NCBI GenBank assembly: GCA_913058395.1
Contig: CAJXQI010000001.1
Location: 62,001-126,000 of the forward strand
Direction: 5' to 3'
Origin: an uncultured Colwellia sp.
GTDB taxonomy: Bacteria > Pseudomonadota > Gammaproteobacteria > Enterobacterales > Alteromonadaceae
DNA: 64,000 nucleotides
Shown: positions 34,824-45,596 of the stretch, one piece after another
Layout: every line of letters starts with the position of its first letter
Position numbering within the stretch: the first letter of the stretch is position 1
Notes under the pieces: generated by a model
Seen by the model: the letters and a program-made list of their open reading frames with translations, nothing else
Database searches by the model: none
What the model was told of the DNA's origin: nothing
Program-made: the position numbers and the translations under genes

Positions 34824-35408
34824 ATGCGCAAATCGACAGTTACTTTATTAACTATATTTTCATTAGCTATAACTAGTTTACCTAGCCTTGCAGGTTGGCA
34901 ACTTGATAATAAAAATTCTCGACTAAACTTTGTTTCAGTTAAAAAAGGCACCGTTGCTGAAAATCATCACTTTTCTGCACTTGAGGGCAGTATTAATAAA
35001 AGTGGCAAGGTTAGCATTAAAGTTGATTTAACCAGTGTAGATACCAATATTGTCATTCGAGACGAACGTATGAAAAAGTTTGTTTTTGAAACCGAAAAAT
35101 TTACTTCTGCGATGTTTGATGCACAGCTTGATAAAGACTTGTTATCAACACTTAATATTGGTGACAGTTACGTAAAAACTGTGACGGGTAACTTGAGCTT
35201 TCATGGTCAAACTCAAGTAGTTGCCATCGAAGTTAACGTGACTAAAACTAATGGCAAAACGTTGTTAGTTAATACGACAAAGCCTTTCTTTATTAAAGCT
35301 GACGCTTACGGCGTTGTTGCTGGTATCAATAAGTTAAAAGAATTAGCCGCATTACCAAGCATTGATTACGTAGTGCCAGTGAGTTTTTCGGTAATATTTA
35401 CCCATTAA
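34824..35408 (+). CDS. YceI-family periplasmic protein
   Basis: 194 residues. Signal peptide ends SLA-GWQL. The YceI lipocalin-like barrel is recognisable: WQLDNKNSRLNFVSVKKGTVAE, KVSIKVDLTSVDTNIVIRDERMK, then VTGNLSFHGQTQ. Members bind polyisoprenoid or amphiphilic lipids in the periplasm. Own terminator at 35443. Confidence 0.85.
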   Translation: MRKSTVTLLTIFSLAITSLPSLAGWQLDNKNSRLNFVSVKKGTVAENHHFSALEGSINKSGKVSIKVDLTSVDTNIVIRDERMKKFVFETEKFTSAMFDAQLDKDLLSTLNIGDSYVKTVTGNLSFHGQTQVVAIEVNVTKTNGKTLLVNTTKPFFIKADAYGVVAGINKLKELAALPSIDYVVPVSFSVIFTH

Positions 35409-35442
35409 AATGTGAAAGTTGTTGGGAATTAATCAGCTCGAA

Positions 35443-35471
35443 TAAAAAAAGCGCCTAACGGCGCTTTTTTT
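35443..35471. terminator. Bidirectional terminator
   Basis: GCGCC-TAAC-GGCGC with seven A on the left and seven T on the right. It ends the YceI gene on the plus strand and dsbD on the minus strand. Confidence 0.93.
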
Positions 35472-35500
35472 CTGTTTGTTTGACCCGTCCTAAATAAGGT

Positions 35501-37327
35501 TTATTGAGCAAACGTTTTAGTTACATGCGCAGAAAAGTCATCAGCACCCATAAAACCAGTAACACGACGTTGAGTTAACTCATTACCTGATTTGTCAAAA
35601 AATAGAATTGATGGCAATCCGAATATTTCAAAATGCGACATCAACTCAACACTATCTGTTGAACCAGTATCAGTTAAATCAATTTGTAGTAGCACAGAGT
35701 CCGCAAGAGCATTTTGTACGTTCGCTTCAAAGAAGGTATATTCTTCAAATTCTTTACAAGCCACACACCAGTCAGCATAAAGATCAACCATCACAGTTTT
35801 TCCTTCGGCGTTAGCTTTTGCAATTGCTTGATTCATTTCAGTTAAGTTTTTCACGTGTTCAAAACCATGTTGCTGAGTTTGTTGTGAAACTGAAATTTGC
35901 GCTGTTGGATAAACCAATTGATAAGCTTTGTTCGCACCCAAAAAGAAAATTAAAAATATTATGATGCTACGTAAGCCGAAACCAAATGTTTTCGCTGAGT
36001 CTTGGTTTACCGTATAAAAATAACCGGCAGTTGCTAAAACAAGCACAATCCACATTACGTCAATAACTAGAACAGGTAAGAAACGTTCAAGTAAGAAAAT
36101 TGGTACAGCAAGCAACAACAAGCCAAAAATGTTCTTAATAACATTCATCCAATTACCCGCTTTAGGCAGTAATTTACCACCTGAACTACCTAATATAAGT
36201 AGTGGTAAGCCCATACCTAAACTTAAGGCGTACAACGCTGATGCGCCTAATAGTATGTCGCCAGATTGGGAAATATATAACAGCGCACCTGTTAATGGCG
36301 CGGTAGTACATGGTGATGCCACCAAACCTGAAATAGCCCCCATGACTAAAACACCGACATATGAGCCACCTTTTTGGCTACTACTGACTTGGTTTAACTT
36401 GTTCTGCCAGCTGCTAGGTAAAGCTAAATTAAATACGCCAAACATTGATAGTGCCAAGAAGATAAATAAAACACTTAGGGCAATTAACACTACTGGATGT
36501 TGAAACATGGCTTGAAATTGCGCGCCAGCAATAGCCACTACAATACCAAGTATGGTGTAAGTTACGGCCATACCTTGCACGTAGAAAAAGGATAATGTGA
36601 AGGCTTTTTTAGTTGATAACTTATCACCCTGGCCAACAATGATTCCGGTTAAAATTGGATACATTGGAAATACACATGGGGTAAAAGATAGCAATAAACC
36701 ACCAACGAAAAACGCGGCTAAAGTTAACCAAACACTGTCACTTTTAAGCATGTCAGCTAATTGGTGTTGTTCGCTACTACTTGTTTCCGTTTCAGTTGAG
36801 CTATTGCCTGTGCTGTTTGTACTAAGGGCGCTTAATACCGCGTCATTAGCTGAAGTTGTTTTGATTACTTTAGTTAAATCTAGCGTTTTCTTAGTTGGCG
36901 GGTAACATAAACCTTTTTCTGCACAACCTTGGTAACGAATGATGATATTGGCGTTATCACTCGCTTGTGCAATGTCGATAGTAAAATCGAGTTGGCCAGT
37001 AAATATTTGCTGAACACCAAAAAATTCATCTTCGTGATGCTCGCCTTCTGGCAAATTTACCGGAACAATAGTCGCATTGTTAACGGTGAATTTAAATTGA
37101 TGGCGATAAAGGTAGTACCCGTCAGCAATATTAAAGCTAACCTGTAACTTATTTTTTTGCTGGTGAAAATCAAAAATGAATGCTTCATCAACTTTTAAAA
37201 ACTCGTCGTCATTACTAAACAATGACGCCGGAGCATTAAAAATTGAATCTTGCGCATGTACCGCTGGTACATGACTAAAAGAAAGGCAAGTAAGAATTAA
37301 CCAAAAAACAGCAACAACTTTTTTCAT
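35501..37327 (-). CDS. dsbD: Thiol:disulfide interchange protein DsbD
   Basis: 608 residues. Signal peptide ends VHA-QDSI. Periplasmic alpha domain with a cysteine pair (YQGCAEKGLCYPP); eight-span membrane domain with redox cysteines in SFTPCVFPMYPIL and ASPCTTAPL; C-terminal thioredoxin-like gamma domain with DWCVACKEFE. It passes electrons from cytoplasmic thioredoxin to periplasmic DsbC, DsbG and CcmG. cutA is just upstream on the same strand, six bases away, as in E. coli. Confidence 0.96.
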   Translation of the reverse strand: MKKVVAVFWLILTCLSFSHVPAVHAQDSIFNAPASLFSNDDEFLKVDEAFIFDFHQQKNKLQVSFNIADGYYLYRHQFKFTVNNATIVPVNLPEGEHHEDEFFGVQQIFTGQLDFTIDIAQASDNANIIIRYQGCAEKGLCYPPTKKTLDLTKVIKTTSANDAVLSALSTNSTGNSSTETETSSSEQHQLADMLKSDSVWLTLAAFFVGGLLLSFTPCVFPMYPILTGIIVGQGDKLSTKKAFTLSFFYVQGMAVTYTILGIVVAIAGAQFQAMFQHPVVLIALSVLFIFLALSMFGVFNLALPSSWQNKLNQVSSSQKGGSYVGVLVMGAISGLVASPCTTAPLTGALLYISQSGDILLGASALYALSLGMGLPLLILGSSGGKLLPKAGNWMNVIKNIFGLLLLAVPIFLLERFLPVLVIDVMWIVLVLATAGYFYTVNQDSAKTFGFGLRSIIIFLIFFLGANKAYQLVYPTAQISVSQQTQQHGFEHVKNLTEMNQAIAKANAEGKTVMVDLYADWCVACKEFEEYTFFEANVQNALADSVLLQIDLTDTGSTDSVELMSHFEIFGLPSILFFDKSGNELTQRRVTGFMGADDFSAHVTKTFAQ

Positions 37328-37332
37328 AACCG

Positions 37333-37644
37333 TTATTTTAAAGACTCATTAATCCAGTTTAAGTATTGATGATCGCCTTGCTGGATGTTCAACGCGATAA
37401 CTTCAGGAGTGTCGTACGGATGTAATTGCTTAATTCTATCATTAAGCAATTCAAAATATTCACATTTACTTTTTATGAATAGCTGTACTTCTGTCTCTCT
37501 GACTACATTTTCCTGCCACAAATATACCGAAGTAATGTTCGGTAAAATATTAACACAAGCGGCAAGCTTTTCTGTTACTAATTTATCTGCGATATCTTGT
37601 GCTATTACAGAAGTTGGGCAGGTGCATAACGTTAATTGATACAT
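37333..37644 (-). CDS. cutA: Divalent-cation tolerance protein CutA
   Basis: The ATG at 37644 has GAGG about nine bases upstream; a TTG five codons earlier overlaps that site. 103 residues. Family marks: LTLCTCPTSVIAQDIADKL, AACVNILPNITSVYLWQ, VQLFIKSK and LHPYDTPEVIAL. A small trimeric ferredoxin-like protein that binds copper. Forms an operon with dsbD. Confidence 0.95.
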   Translation of the reverse strand: MYQLTLCTCPTSVIAQDIADKLVTEKLAACVNILPNITSVYLWQENVVRETEVQLFIKSKCEYFELLNDRIKQLHPYDTPEVIALNIQQGDHQYLNWINESLK

Positions 37645-37855
37645 TATCAAAGACCTCAATAAAAAAACTTATTTTGTCGCAATCTTATATTATTGTAACA
37701 ATGTAATTGACTGTTTATTGCACTTGCTCAATAAAATGAATAACAAAAAACCAAAGTTCAATTAAGTGATGTCACGTTTTTCAGTGTGTAAATATGACCT
37801 ATGTCAGTTAATTAGCTGAACTAAGTCGGCTGAAAAGCACCTAAAATCATTGTTC

Positions 37856-37884
37856 GGTTGAAAAAGACCCGTGAACCCCCATAT
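37856..37884 (+). promoter_or_regulatory. Sigma32-type promoter before fxsA
   Basis: GGTTGAAA (-35, 37856-37863) and CCCCATAT (-10, 37877-37884) are separated by 13 bases. This matches the heat-shock consensus CTTGAA / CCCCATnT with one changed base in the -35. It lies 31 bases before the fxsA start. Confidence 0.65.
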
Positions 37885-37914
37885 AAGTTTCACTAAAGAT
37901 TATTAGGAGCGACT

Positions 37915-38424
37915 ATGTTTCGTCTTTTATTTGTACTTTTTATTATTATCCCAATAATAGAAATCTCTGTTTTAATGCAGGTTGGTGCTGTTTTAGGTGT
38001 ATGGCCAACTATTGCTATTGTTATTTTTACCGCTTGGTTGGGAGCTAAATATGTTCGCCAACAAGGGCTTTCAACCTTGAATTCAGTGCAAACCAAAATG
38101 GCACAAGGGCAAATGCCTTCCGATGAAATTGTTACTGGTTTAATGTTGTTAGTTGCGGGTGTGTTTTTGGTAACTCCAGGCTTTGTGACTGACTTTTTAG
38201 GTTTGAGTTTGTTAATTCCTGCCGTGCGTAACGGCATTGTTGGTAGTGTTAAAGCACAACTTAATACTCGTGGCGCAAATGGTCAGCACTTTCAGTTTCA
38301 TACACATAACCAAGAACAAAGCCAAAATGACTTTTCTGAACCGCAGGAAAGCCCATTTCAAGAACATATTCAATCACCTCATAAAGGCAAAACCTTAGAC
38401 GGTGAATTTGAGCGTAAAGATTAA
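37915..38424 (+). CDS. fxsA: FxsA-family membrane protein
   Basis: 169 residues. Membrane segments at about 3-24, 27-45 and 77-100 (FVLFIIIPIIEISVLMQVG; GVWPTIAIVIFTAWLGA). The PGFVTDFLGLSLLIPAVR motif is typical. The C-terminal tail is Gln/His rich. In E. coli, FxsA overproduction relieves T7 exclusion by F plasmid; the normal role is unclear. It precedes groESL, as in other gammaproteobacteria. Confidence 0.9.
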   Translation: MFRLLFVLFIIIPIIEISVLMQVGAVLGVWPTIAIVIFTAWLGAKYVRQQGLSTLNSVQTKMAQGQMPSDEIVTGLMLLVAGVFLVTPGFVTDFLGLSLLIPAVRNGIVGSVKAQLNTRGANGQHFQFHTHNQEQSQNDFSEPQESPFQEHIQSPHKGKTLDGEFERKD

Positions 38425-38431
38425 AATTCTT

Positions 38432-38469
38432 AAGATGGGGCTTGTGAAGTTTTTTTTAATCCCCATCTT
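38432..38469 (+). promoter_or_regulatory. Sigma32-type groESL promoter within an inverted repeat
   Basis: CTTGTG (38441-38446) and CCCCATCT (38461-38468) with a 14-base spacer match the heat-shock promoter consensus. The same stretch is a perfect inverted repeat: AAGATGGGG (38432-38440) with CCCCATCTT (38461-38469). In a transcript reading through from fxsA this would be a hairpin with eight U in its loop. Confidence 0.7.
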
Positions 38470-38541
38470 ACTTTTACAAGTAAATAGTAATAAAACTAAA
38501 TTCTTTATTTTTTATTAAATAGAACTTCCCAGGAGAAAGAA

Positions 38542-38832
38542 ATGAGTATTCGTCCATTACACGATCGTGTGATCATTAAGCGTAAAGCAGTTGAGTCAAA
38601 ATCTGCTGGCGGTATTGTATTGACAGGTAGCGCAGCTGAAAAATCGACACGCGGCGAAGTTATTGCTGTTGGCAACGGCCGAATTCTAGAAAACGGTGAA
38701 GTGCGCGCTTTAGACGTAAAAATTGGCGATCAAGTGATCTTCAGTGAAGGCTACGGCATGAAGACTGAAAAAATCGACGGTGAAGAAGTACTAATTTTGT
38801 CAGAAGCTGACATTTTAGCCATCGTAGAATAA
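38542..38832 (+). CDS. groES: Co-chaperonin GroES
   Basis: 96 residues, full length. [44 protein letters not shown] carries the mobile loop ([14 protein letters not shown]) that binds GroEL. AGGAG eight bases before the ATG. In an operon with groEL (78 bases apart). Confidence 0.98.
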   Translation: MSIRPLHDRVIIKRKAVESKSAGGIVLTGSAAEKSTRGEVIAVGNGRILENGEVRALDVKIGDQVIFSEGYGMKTEKIDGEEVLILSEADILAIVE

Positions 38833-38898
38833 TAGACATTATCTATTAACCACTCATTTTATTGTATTGACCTAAATCGATACAAAAACAGAATTTAA

Positions 38899-40563
<1,665 letters not shown>

Positions 40564-40605
40564 ATAGATTTTAAATCTTTTAGTCTAGCTCTAACCATTT
40601 AAACG

Positions 40606-40635
40606 AAAGCCCGGATAGCAATATTCGGGCTTTTT
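40606..40635 (+). terminator. groESL terminator
   Basis: AAAGCCCGg and tCGGGCTTT form the stem, followed by five T; 43 bases after the groEL stop. Confidence 0.9.
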
Positions 40636-40779
40636 GTTTGTCAGTATGTTGAAGTCCTACTTCCGTATTTTAATTTTCTGTAAATTAATGCATAACTATT
40701 AGCAATAAAGTTTATTGAGGGAACTATTGTAAATAGGTATAGTTCCATTTATCTAAGGATGGTTGGTAGATGGAACTAT

Positions 40780-43014
40780 ATGACTACAAATAAAAAAGCT
40801 GAATTATTCTATTCAGTTCTACTTTCTCTAATATTAATATCTTGTACCTCTCAGAAAAATGATTCAACTCAATCATTAATTGAAAAATCACCTCAACAGG
40901 TAGTAATAGCACACCCTGAACAAGCTTTGCTATCTGTAAAAACTAGCTCGGTTTTACCTAGTGATAAAGTGCTTACTAGTGTCCATTCAGTCCCCAAGCA
41001 ATGCTTGCAAAAAGATGTCGATAATGAAGTATTGTTTAAGCGACTACAACAAAGCTACATGGAACATCACACTCTTTATACAGGAGGTTTGCATTTTAAA
41101 ACTCTTGATAGCGTACTTGGTTCATCTCTGTTGTACTTCGCTATGAATAATCGTCGCGATACTTTTAAAGAGATTACTTCTAGCTTTAATGAAGGGGGGA
41201 GTTATTCGTTTTACTGTGGATGGAGAGATTGCCCACTGAAAATGCTTGGTAATCAAAAATCACGCTATGGTCTTCAAGATCGCTATACTATTAAACCACG
41301 TGAGGTTATGCAGTCTGCGATTCGCGTAATGGAAAATCAAGAGAAGGCATATGATCATTTAAATGTTGAAAAACGTAACTATAATGTTCACCTTCAGCAG
41401 GCTGTTTTCGATTTAGATATCTTCACGTCTCAAGGCGATCCTGTTAATTGGTGGCTTGATTCTAAATTCCCGAAAGGATTTGGGCATCTCCAATTTGCAG
41501 TATGGGAGGCTGCTAAAGAGAATGATCTAATTAATTGGCTGCAGTTTACAGCGACTGTATCTTATCGTAATCACCTACAAAACTGGGCTTTTGAAAATAA
41601 TATTGATAAGCGCTCTGACTATCAAGAATTAGCAAAGTATGCTGTGGAACGTTGGGATACAACGAATTCTTATGCTTGGTTAAGCGCATTGGCTGAAGTT
41701 GTAGAGCCAACTGACCCTCAAGCACAGATAGTTGTAAGAGAGTTTAATATATTGGCCGATAAAGTAATTGGCTGTAGTGCGTCTACTAGTGAAAGAGTGA
41801 CATTCTGGACAATGTACACGAATGTACTTCGTATAGGCTCTGCAACAGGTTTAGATTTGACAAAATGGCTAAAAGTGGAAGACATTTACTTTAAAGCCAT
41901 AAAGAACCAAGCTGTCAATCGAACGGTAGACTATCTGATTACAGCTCTTAATGTAGATGAACTGAAGAAGCTTATTTATCTCAAAGCCATTTCCTCTCAC
42001 TACGCAGGATTCACTAGAATAGATTTGGTCACAGCTGAAAGTAAAGAGGACTTTTTAGAGCCTGAATGGATTAAGAGTGTTGCTCAGGCAAATGCAGACG
42101 AGAAGTTAGCATACCTCTCAGATAACTATCTTAGATATGTATCTTTCCTTGACGTGAAAGAATTAAAACAACTCTATTTAGAGTTGGAGGTACTAGCCTC
42201 AAGAGCAACGCTTTTTAAATATGAACATCATCAGGAACGATTTAAAAAGCAGATACGACAGTTAATAAGTACAGCTTTACTGAGAGATTGGATTGCTAAC
42301 GATCTTGGCAATGATGAGCTATTAGAATTATTAGCACGAAGCGAGCCCAAATTGATAGGCAGTATTAATCAAATATTAAAAGAAAAGTCGTCAGATATAA
42401 GGCGCTTTAGAATGCTTAATTTGATACTTAAATCTCCAGGTATGACTTATAAATTGGGTGTCCCATTGTTTCGGCTTTATGATAGGCAGGCGATTAGATC
42501 TGTAGAAAGCCTTTCAAAGATAATTACTTCAAATCCTGAAGATGGTAATTGGTGGTGTTCTACCGATCTAAACATCGTCACTAACCGGTTGGCTAATGAT
42601 ATGGCTCATGGCTTTGGCTATGATGGAGCTTCACGCTGGTATTCAGGTGGAAAATGGGGAGCATCTTTTAATAATGCAGGCCAAAAGCGCGCTTCTCTTC
42701 GCCCTGATGGAGTTATAATAACGTCTTATAAACTTCATGAGAGTGTCGTGAAAAAGTTCCAAAACCAGAAGTTTATTCAAAGAAAGCTGGAAAATAAAGA
42801 GTGGCAAACTTTTGCATTATTGCCTTCTGCACCTGTATATTTCTCGCGCAAGCTAGATGAAATCTCAAGTAAAGTTAAGCTTGATAAAGCACAATTGATT
42901 GAGTTAAATAGAAGCTTGTTAACAGCTGCACACCGAACTTGTAGGAAGGATCTTGCTGTTCATGAAATCTATCGAAAGACCAAAGAACAGCTTAATGCCC
43001 TAGAAAATAAATAG
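40780..43014 (+). CDS. Large lipoprotein of unknown function
   Basis: The preferred start is the ATG at 40780 (GGA seven bases upstream); an in-frame ATG at 40759 adds seven residues before the signal. The 744-residue product has a lipoprotein signal: hydrophobic segment ending LILISC, then Thr-Ser, so outer-membrane sorting is expected. The body is mostly helical and rich in charged residues; YSFYCGWRDCPLKMLG and WWCSTDLNIVTNRL are distinctive, with several scattered Cys. I recognise no family. It stands alone between the groESL terminator and the AraC unit, about 195 bases from groEL, which suggests accessory status. Confidence 0.7.
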   Translation: MTTNKKAELFYSVLLSLILISCTSQKNDSTQSLIEKSPQQVVIAHPEQALLSVKTSSVLPSDKVLTSVHSVPKQCLQKDVDNEVLFKRLQQSYMEHHTLYTGGLHFKTLDSVLGSSLLYFAMNNRRDTFKEITSSFNEGGSYSFYCGWRDCPLKMLGNQKSRYGLQDRYTIKPREVMQSAIRVMENQEKAYDHLNVEKRNYNVHLQQAVFDLDIFTSQGDPVNWWLDSKFPKGFGHLQFAVWEAAKENDLINWLQFTATVSYRNHLQNWAFENNIDKRSDYQELAKYAVERWDTTNSYAWLSALAEVVEPTDPQAQIVVREFNILADKVIGCSASTSERVTFWTMYTNVLRIGSATGLDLTKWLKVEDIYFKAIKNQAVNRTVDYLITALNVDELKKLIYLKAISSHYAGFTRIDLVTAESKEDFLEPEWIKSVAQANADEKLAYLSDNYLRYVSFLDVKELKQLYLELEVLASRATLFKYEHHQERFKKQIRQLISTALLRDWIANDLGNDELLELLARSEPKLIGSINQILKEKSSDIRRFRMLNLILKSPGMTYKLGVPLFRLYDRQAIRSVESLSKIITSNPEDGNWWCSTDLNIVTNRLANDMAHGFGYDGASRWYSGGKWGASFNNAGQKRASLRPDGVIITSYKLHESVVKKFQNQKFIQRKLENKEWQTFALLPSAPVYFSRKLDEISSKVKLDKAQLIELNRSLLTAAHRTCRKDLAVHEIYRKTKEQLNALENK

Positions 43015-43285
43015 TGGCTTTATGTATTTAGAGCAAAGAGCACTTAGTATTGTTGTTGTTAATTTCTGTTATTCATCAATATATAATTTGAAAATTGAGC
43101 ATTTCAGCTAAATTTTAATGCGTGTTTATTACGCTAAAAGTACTTTAAATACAGTATGACGGCATATACAGAGTGATCGAAATTTTTCCCATGTAACTAA
43201 TGAAATAAAAACAGATGGTTAAGGCTAACATGGACGGCATTATGTCATTTATGCTTGATTAAATTGCCTACTTCATTATTGCTTT

Positions 43286-44491
43286 CTATTCGTGGTTGTT
43301 CGTTGCACATTGCTTTCTATATTGACTCGGGGTTTGTTGTGTTTCTTTCTTAAAAGCAGTGTAGAAGGAAGACTTTGCGTTAAATCCAACCGTCATGGCA
43401 ATATCCAATACAGTATTGCTGGTATGTTCAAGTTTTTGCTTTGCGGCTTCTACACGGTATTTATTAACATAATCAAAAAAGCTCATGCCAAGAGTTTCGT
43501 TAAGCGTTTGTGAGATATAATTAGGTGATGTGGAAATGGATTTCGCTAATTTTTGTAAAGAAAGTGAGGCATCTAAAAATAGTTTATCGTCGCGCATCGC
43601 ATGTTCTATTTTTTCAGCAATCTGTGACGCCTGTTGTTCATCTAAAGCTGAGCGTTGGTATTTGGCTTGAGGAAGGTCGGCTTGAACTAATTCTTCTTTT
43701 ATAGCTTCATGATTGTTATATAGTTCTTCAAACCCTGGTTTTTGTCTTAGCCCCCAAATAGATATACTCCAAATCATCACAAAAATTACACTGTTAGACA
43801 ACATGGCATCCCATTGGGTAGATAAAAACAAATTATCTAACACTATATTGATTGCGGCTGCTACCCATACAATACCCACAACAAAGAGCAACCAGCTTAA
43901 CCAGCGGATTTCTTTAGATTCAGTACTGGAAAATAAATCTTTTAAATGCTGGCGATAGCCACTTAATCGCCGAATGATTTTATAAAAATAAAAGCCTGAC
44001 TGAATGACCCAGCCCAATACTAAAATAAAAGTAGTGATAAGCAGCCCATAAATAAAATAACGTAGCACTATAGGTGTGCTGTCTAGAATACCTTCATTGC
44101 CTTCCACTAATAAGGCCAGTCTAATTTCTGTCGGCAAGAGTAAAGATGCGAGCGCAATGAAAGCACCGATGAAAAAAGGGATAAAATGAGGGATTGTTTG
44201 TCGACTAAAAGACCAAGGTGTTTCACAAGTAATTCCTTGTACATAAAACCAAAAGCAGGGGCCGATAAGTAAAATGGCTGGTAGCGAAAAAATAAGAAAA
44301 GCTGGCTGCAATAATGGAAAAAAAACGGCTAAGGTTGGCCGACAAATAATAACGGCGATGGCCAGCAAACAGAAGGCTAATGGTAAATAAGTTTGGCGCT
44401 CGAAAGAGCGCAAAAAAAGCAAGTTTACACTAAACATGATGACAACTAGGGTGGAAATGTTCAGCGCCAGTAACGTTGGGTTATCAATCAA
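43286..44491 (-). CDS. AraC-family regulator with membrane-spanning N-terminal half
   Basis: 401 residues. Residues 1 to about 240 hold seven hydrophobic segments (TLVVIMFSVNLLFL; LAFCLLAIAVIICRP; FLIFSLPAILLIGPCFWFYV and more). Residues about 300-395 form an AraC DNA-binding domain with both helix-turn-helix units: SLQKLAKSISTSPNYISQTL and VLDIAMTVGFNAKSSFYTAF, ending TPSQYRKQ. This is the layout of membrane sensors that bind DNA from the membrane. It is divergent from the DUF2306 gene at 44657 and probably controls it. The 271 bases downstream of it show no gene. Confidence 0.88.
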   Translation of the reverse strand: MIDNPTLLALNISTLVVIMFSVNLLFLRSFERQTYLPLAFCLLAIAVIICRPTLAVFFPLLQPAFLIFSLPAILLIGPCFWFYVQGITCETPWSFSRQTIPHFIPFFIGAFIALASLLLPTEIRLALLVEGNEGILDSTPIVLRYFIYGLLITTFILVLGWVIQSGFYFYKIIRRLSGYRQHLKDLFSSTESKEIRWLSWLLFVVGIVWVAAAINIVLDNLFLSTQWDAMLSNSVIFVMIWSISIWGLRQKPGFEELYNNHEAIKEELVQADLPQAKYQRSALDEQQASQIAEKIEHAMRDDKLFLDASLSLQKLAKSISTSPNYISQTLNETLGMSFFDYVNKYRVEAAKQKLEHTSNTVLDIAMTVGFNAKSSFYTAFKKETQQTPSQYRKQCATNNHE

Positions 44492-44656
44492 AGTAAAACC
44501 TTATAACTGCCTTGTAAACCTTATAAAACGTACGTATTCAAGTTGTTTTAAATGGCTTGTCCTACAGGAAAAGACCAACAAATAGTTCGGGTCAACATGC
44601 TCGGACGATGTTTAGAAAGGCATTCTACATAATTCACTTAACCTTAGCTAGTACGT

Positions 44657-45403
44657 ATGAGAGTGAACAAAATGTCTTTGATAAAGTCGACAATAAAAAC
44701 ATCCGAATTGAATAAATCCCCCTTTAATTGGCCAATTGTTGGCTTCTTGCTTGTTATGACTGGTATCCCCGGTGTGCCTGCTATTTTTTTACTTGCATTG
44801 GTTATTTTAGGTCCTTCAGGCGACGGCACAATTTCATCACTTATTAATGCATTGTATTTTGAAACACCCGCAGCTATTTTGGTTCATGGCAGTTCAGGCG
44901 TACTGTTTTTTCTAACCATGCCATTTCAATTTTCACCGGCATTAAGAAATAAAAATGCCAATTGGCATAAAATAGGCGGCCGTATTGCACTGTTATCGGG
45001 TTATGTAATGGCAGTGTCTGGTATTTGGATGCACCATGTCTTATCTCCTGATTCATTCGGCATACGTTACGTGTCATTAGTCATCATGAGTGTTGGGATG
45101 TGTGCAGCATTTAGCTTTGCTTTGTGGCACATAATTAAGCGTAATGCTCAAATGCATCGTAAGTGGATGATAAGAGCCGTTGCAGTAACACTTGCAGCAG
45201 TCACACCTTTATTTGTTGAAGCAATTCTTCATCTGCTGTTTGGTCAATTAGAAAGTATTTTAGCCATACTAAGCCAATTTCAGCATGACTATGGGCGCTT
45301 GGTTGGTATTGGGATCAATCTGGCTGTTGTTGAATTCATCTTTATTAAAGAAAAGTTTACACGTCAGACACATCAAAAATTAACAACTTTGACGGAAAAT
45401 TAA
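44657..45403 (+). CDS. DUF2306-type membrane protein
   Basis: 248 residues; an inner ATG at 44672 (MSLIKSTIKT) is an alternative start. About six membrane segments (GFLLVMTGIPGVPAIFLLALV, AILVHGSSGVLFFLTMPFQF, IALLSGYVMAVSGIWMHHVL, and so on). The pattern HG..G..FFL..P.QF...LR......H...GR, with NANWHKIGGRIALLSGY and AQMHRKWMIRA, is that of DUF2306, whose conserved histidines suggest heme or quinone contact; function unproven. Divergent from the membrane AraC regulator with 165 bases between. Confidence 0.75.
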   Translation: MRVNKMSLIKSTIKTSELNKSPFNWPIVGFLLVMTGIPGVPAIFLLALVILGPSGDGTISSLINALYFETPAAILVHGSSGVLFFLTMPFQFSPALRNKNANWHKIGGRIALLSGYVMAVSGIWMHHVLSPDSFGIRYVSLVIMSVGMCAAFSFALWHIIKRNAQMHRKWMIRAVAVTLAAVTPLFVEAILHLLFGQLESILAILSQFQHDYGRLVGIGINLAVVEFIFIKEKFTRQTHQKLTTLTEN

Positions 45404-45514
45404 TAACAGATTTAGCTAGGGTTTACTTGATGGTTAAGCGAAAAAGTAGTATCAATATTACTACTTGTCGCTTTGAACGAAATGGTTTATTCAGCACACA
45501 AATTCGCGTTCAAA

Positions 45515-45553
45515 CGAAAGCCTAAATCATGATATTCAGGCTTTCGCTTTTTT
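45515..45553. terminator. Bidirectional terminator
   Basis: CGAAAGCCT and AGGCTTTCG flank an AATCATGATATTC centre; T run on the plus side. It lies between the DUF2306 gene and the convergent GGDEF-EAL gene. Confidence 0.8.
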
Positions 45554-45596
45554 GACTTTTAGCAAATGACTATTGGGTAAGATACTGCGCTCGTTT

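Noticed and set aside
40759-40779. Upstream ATG for the large lipoprotein
   Set aside because: Its AAGG touches the ATG with no spacing, and the extra seven residues (with Arg and Trp) precede a complete signal peptide.
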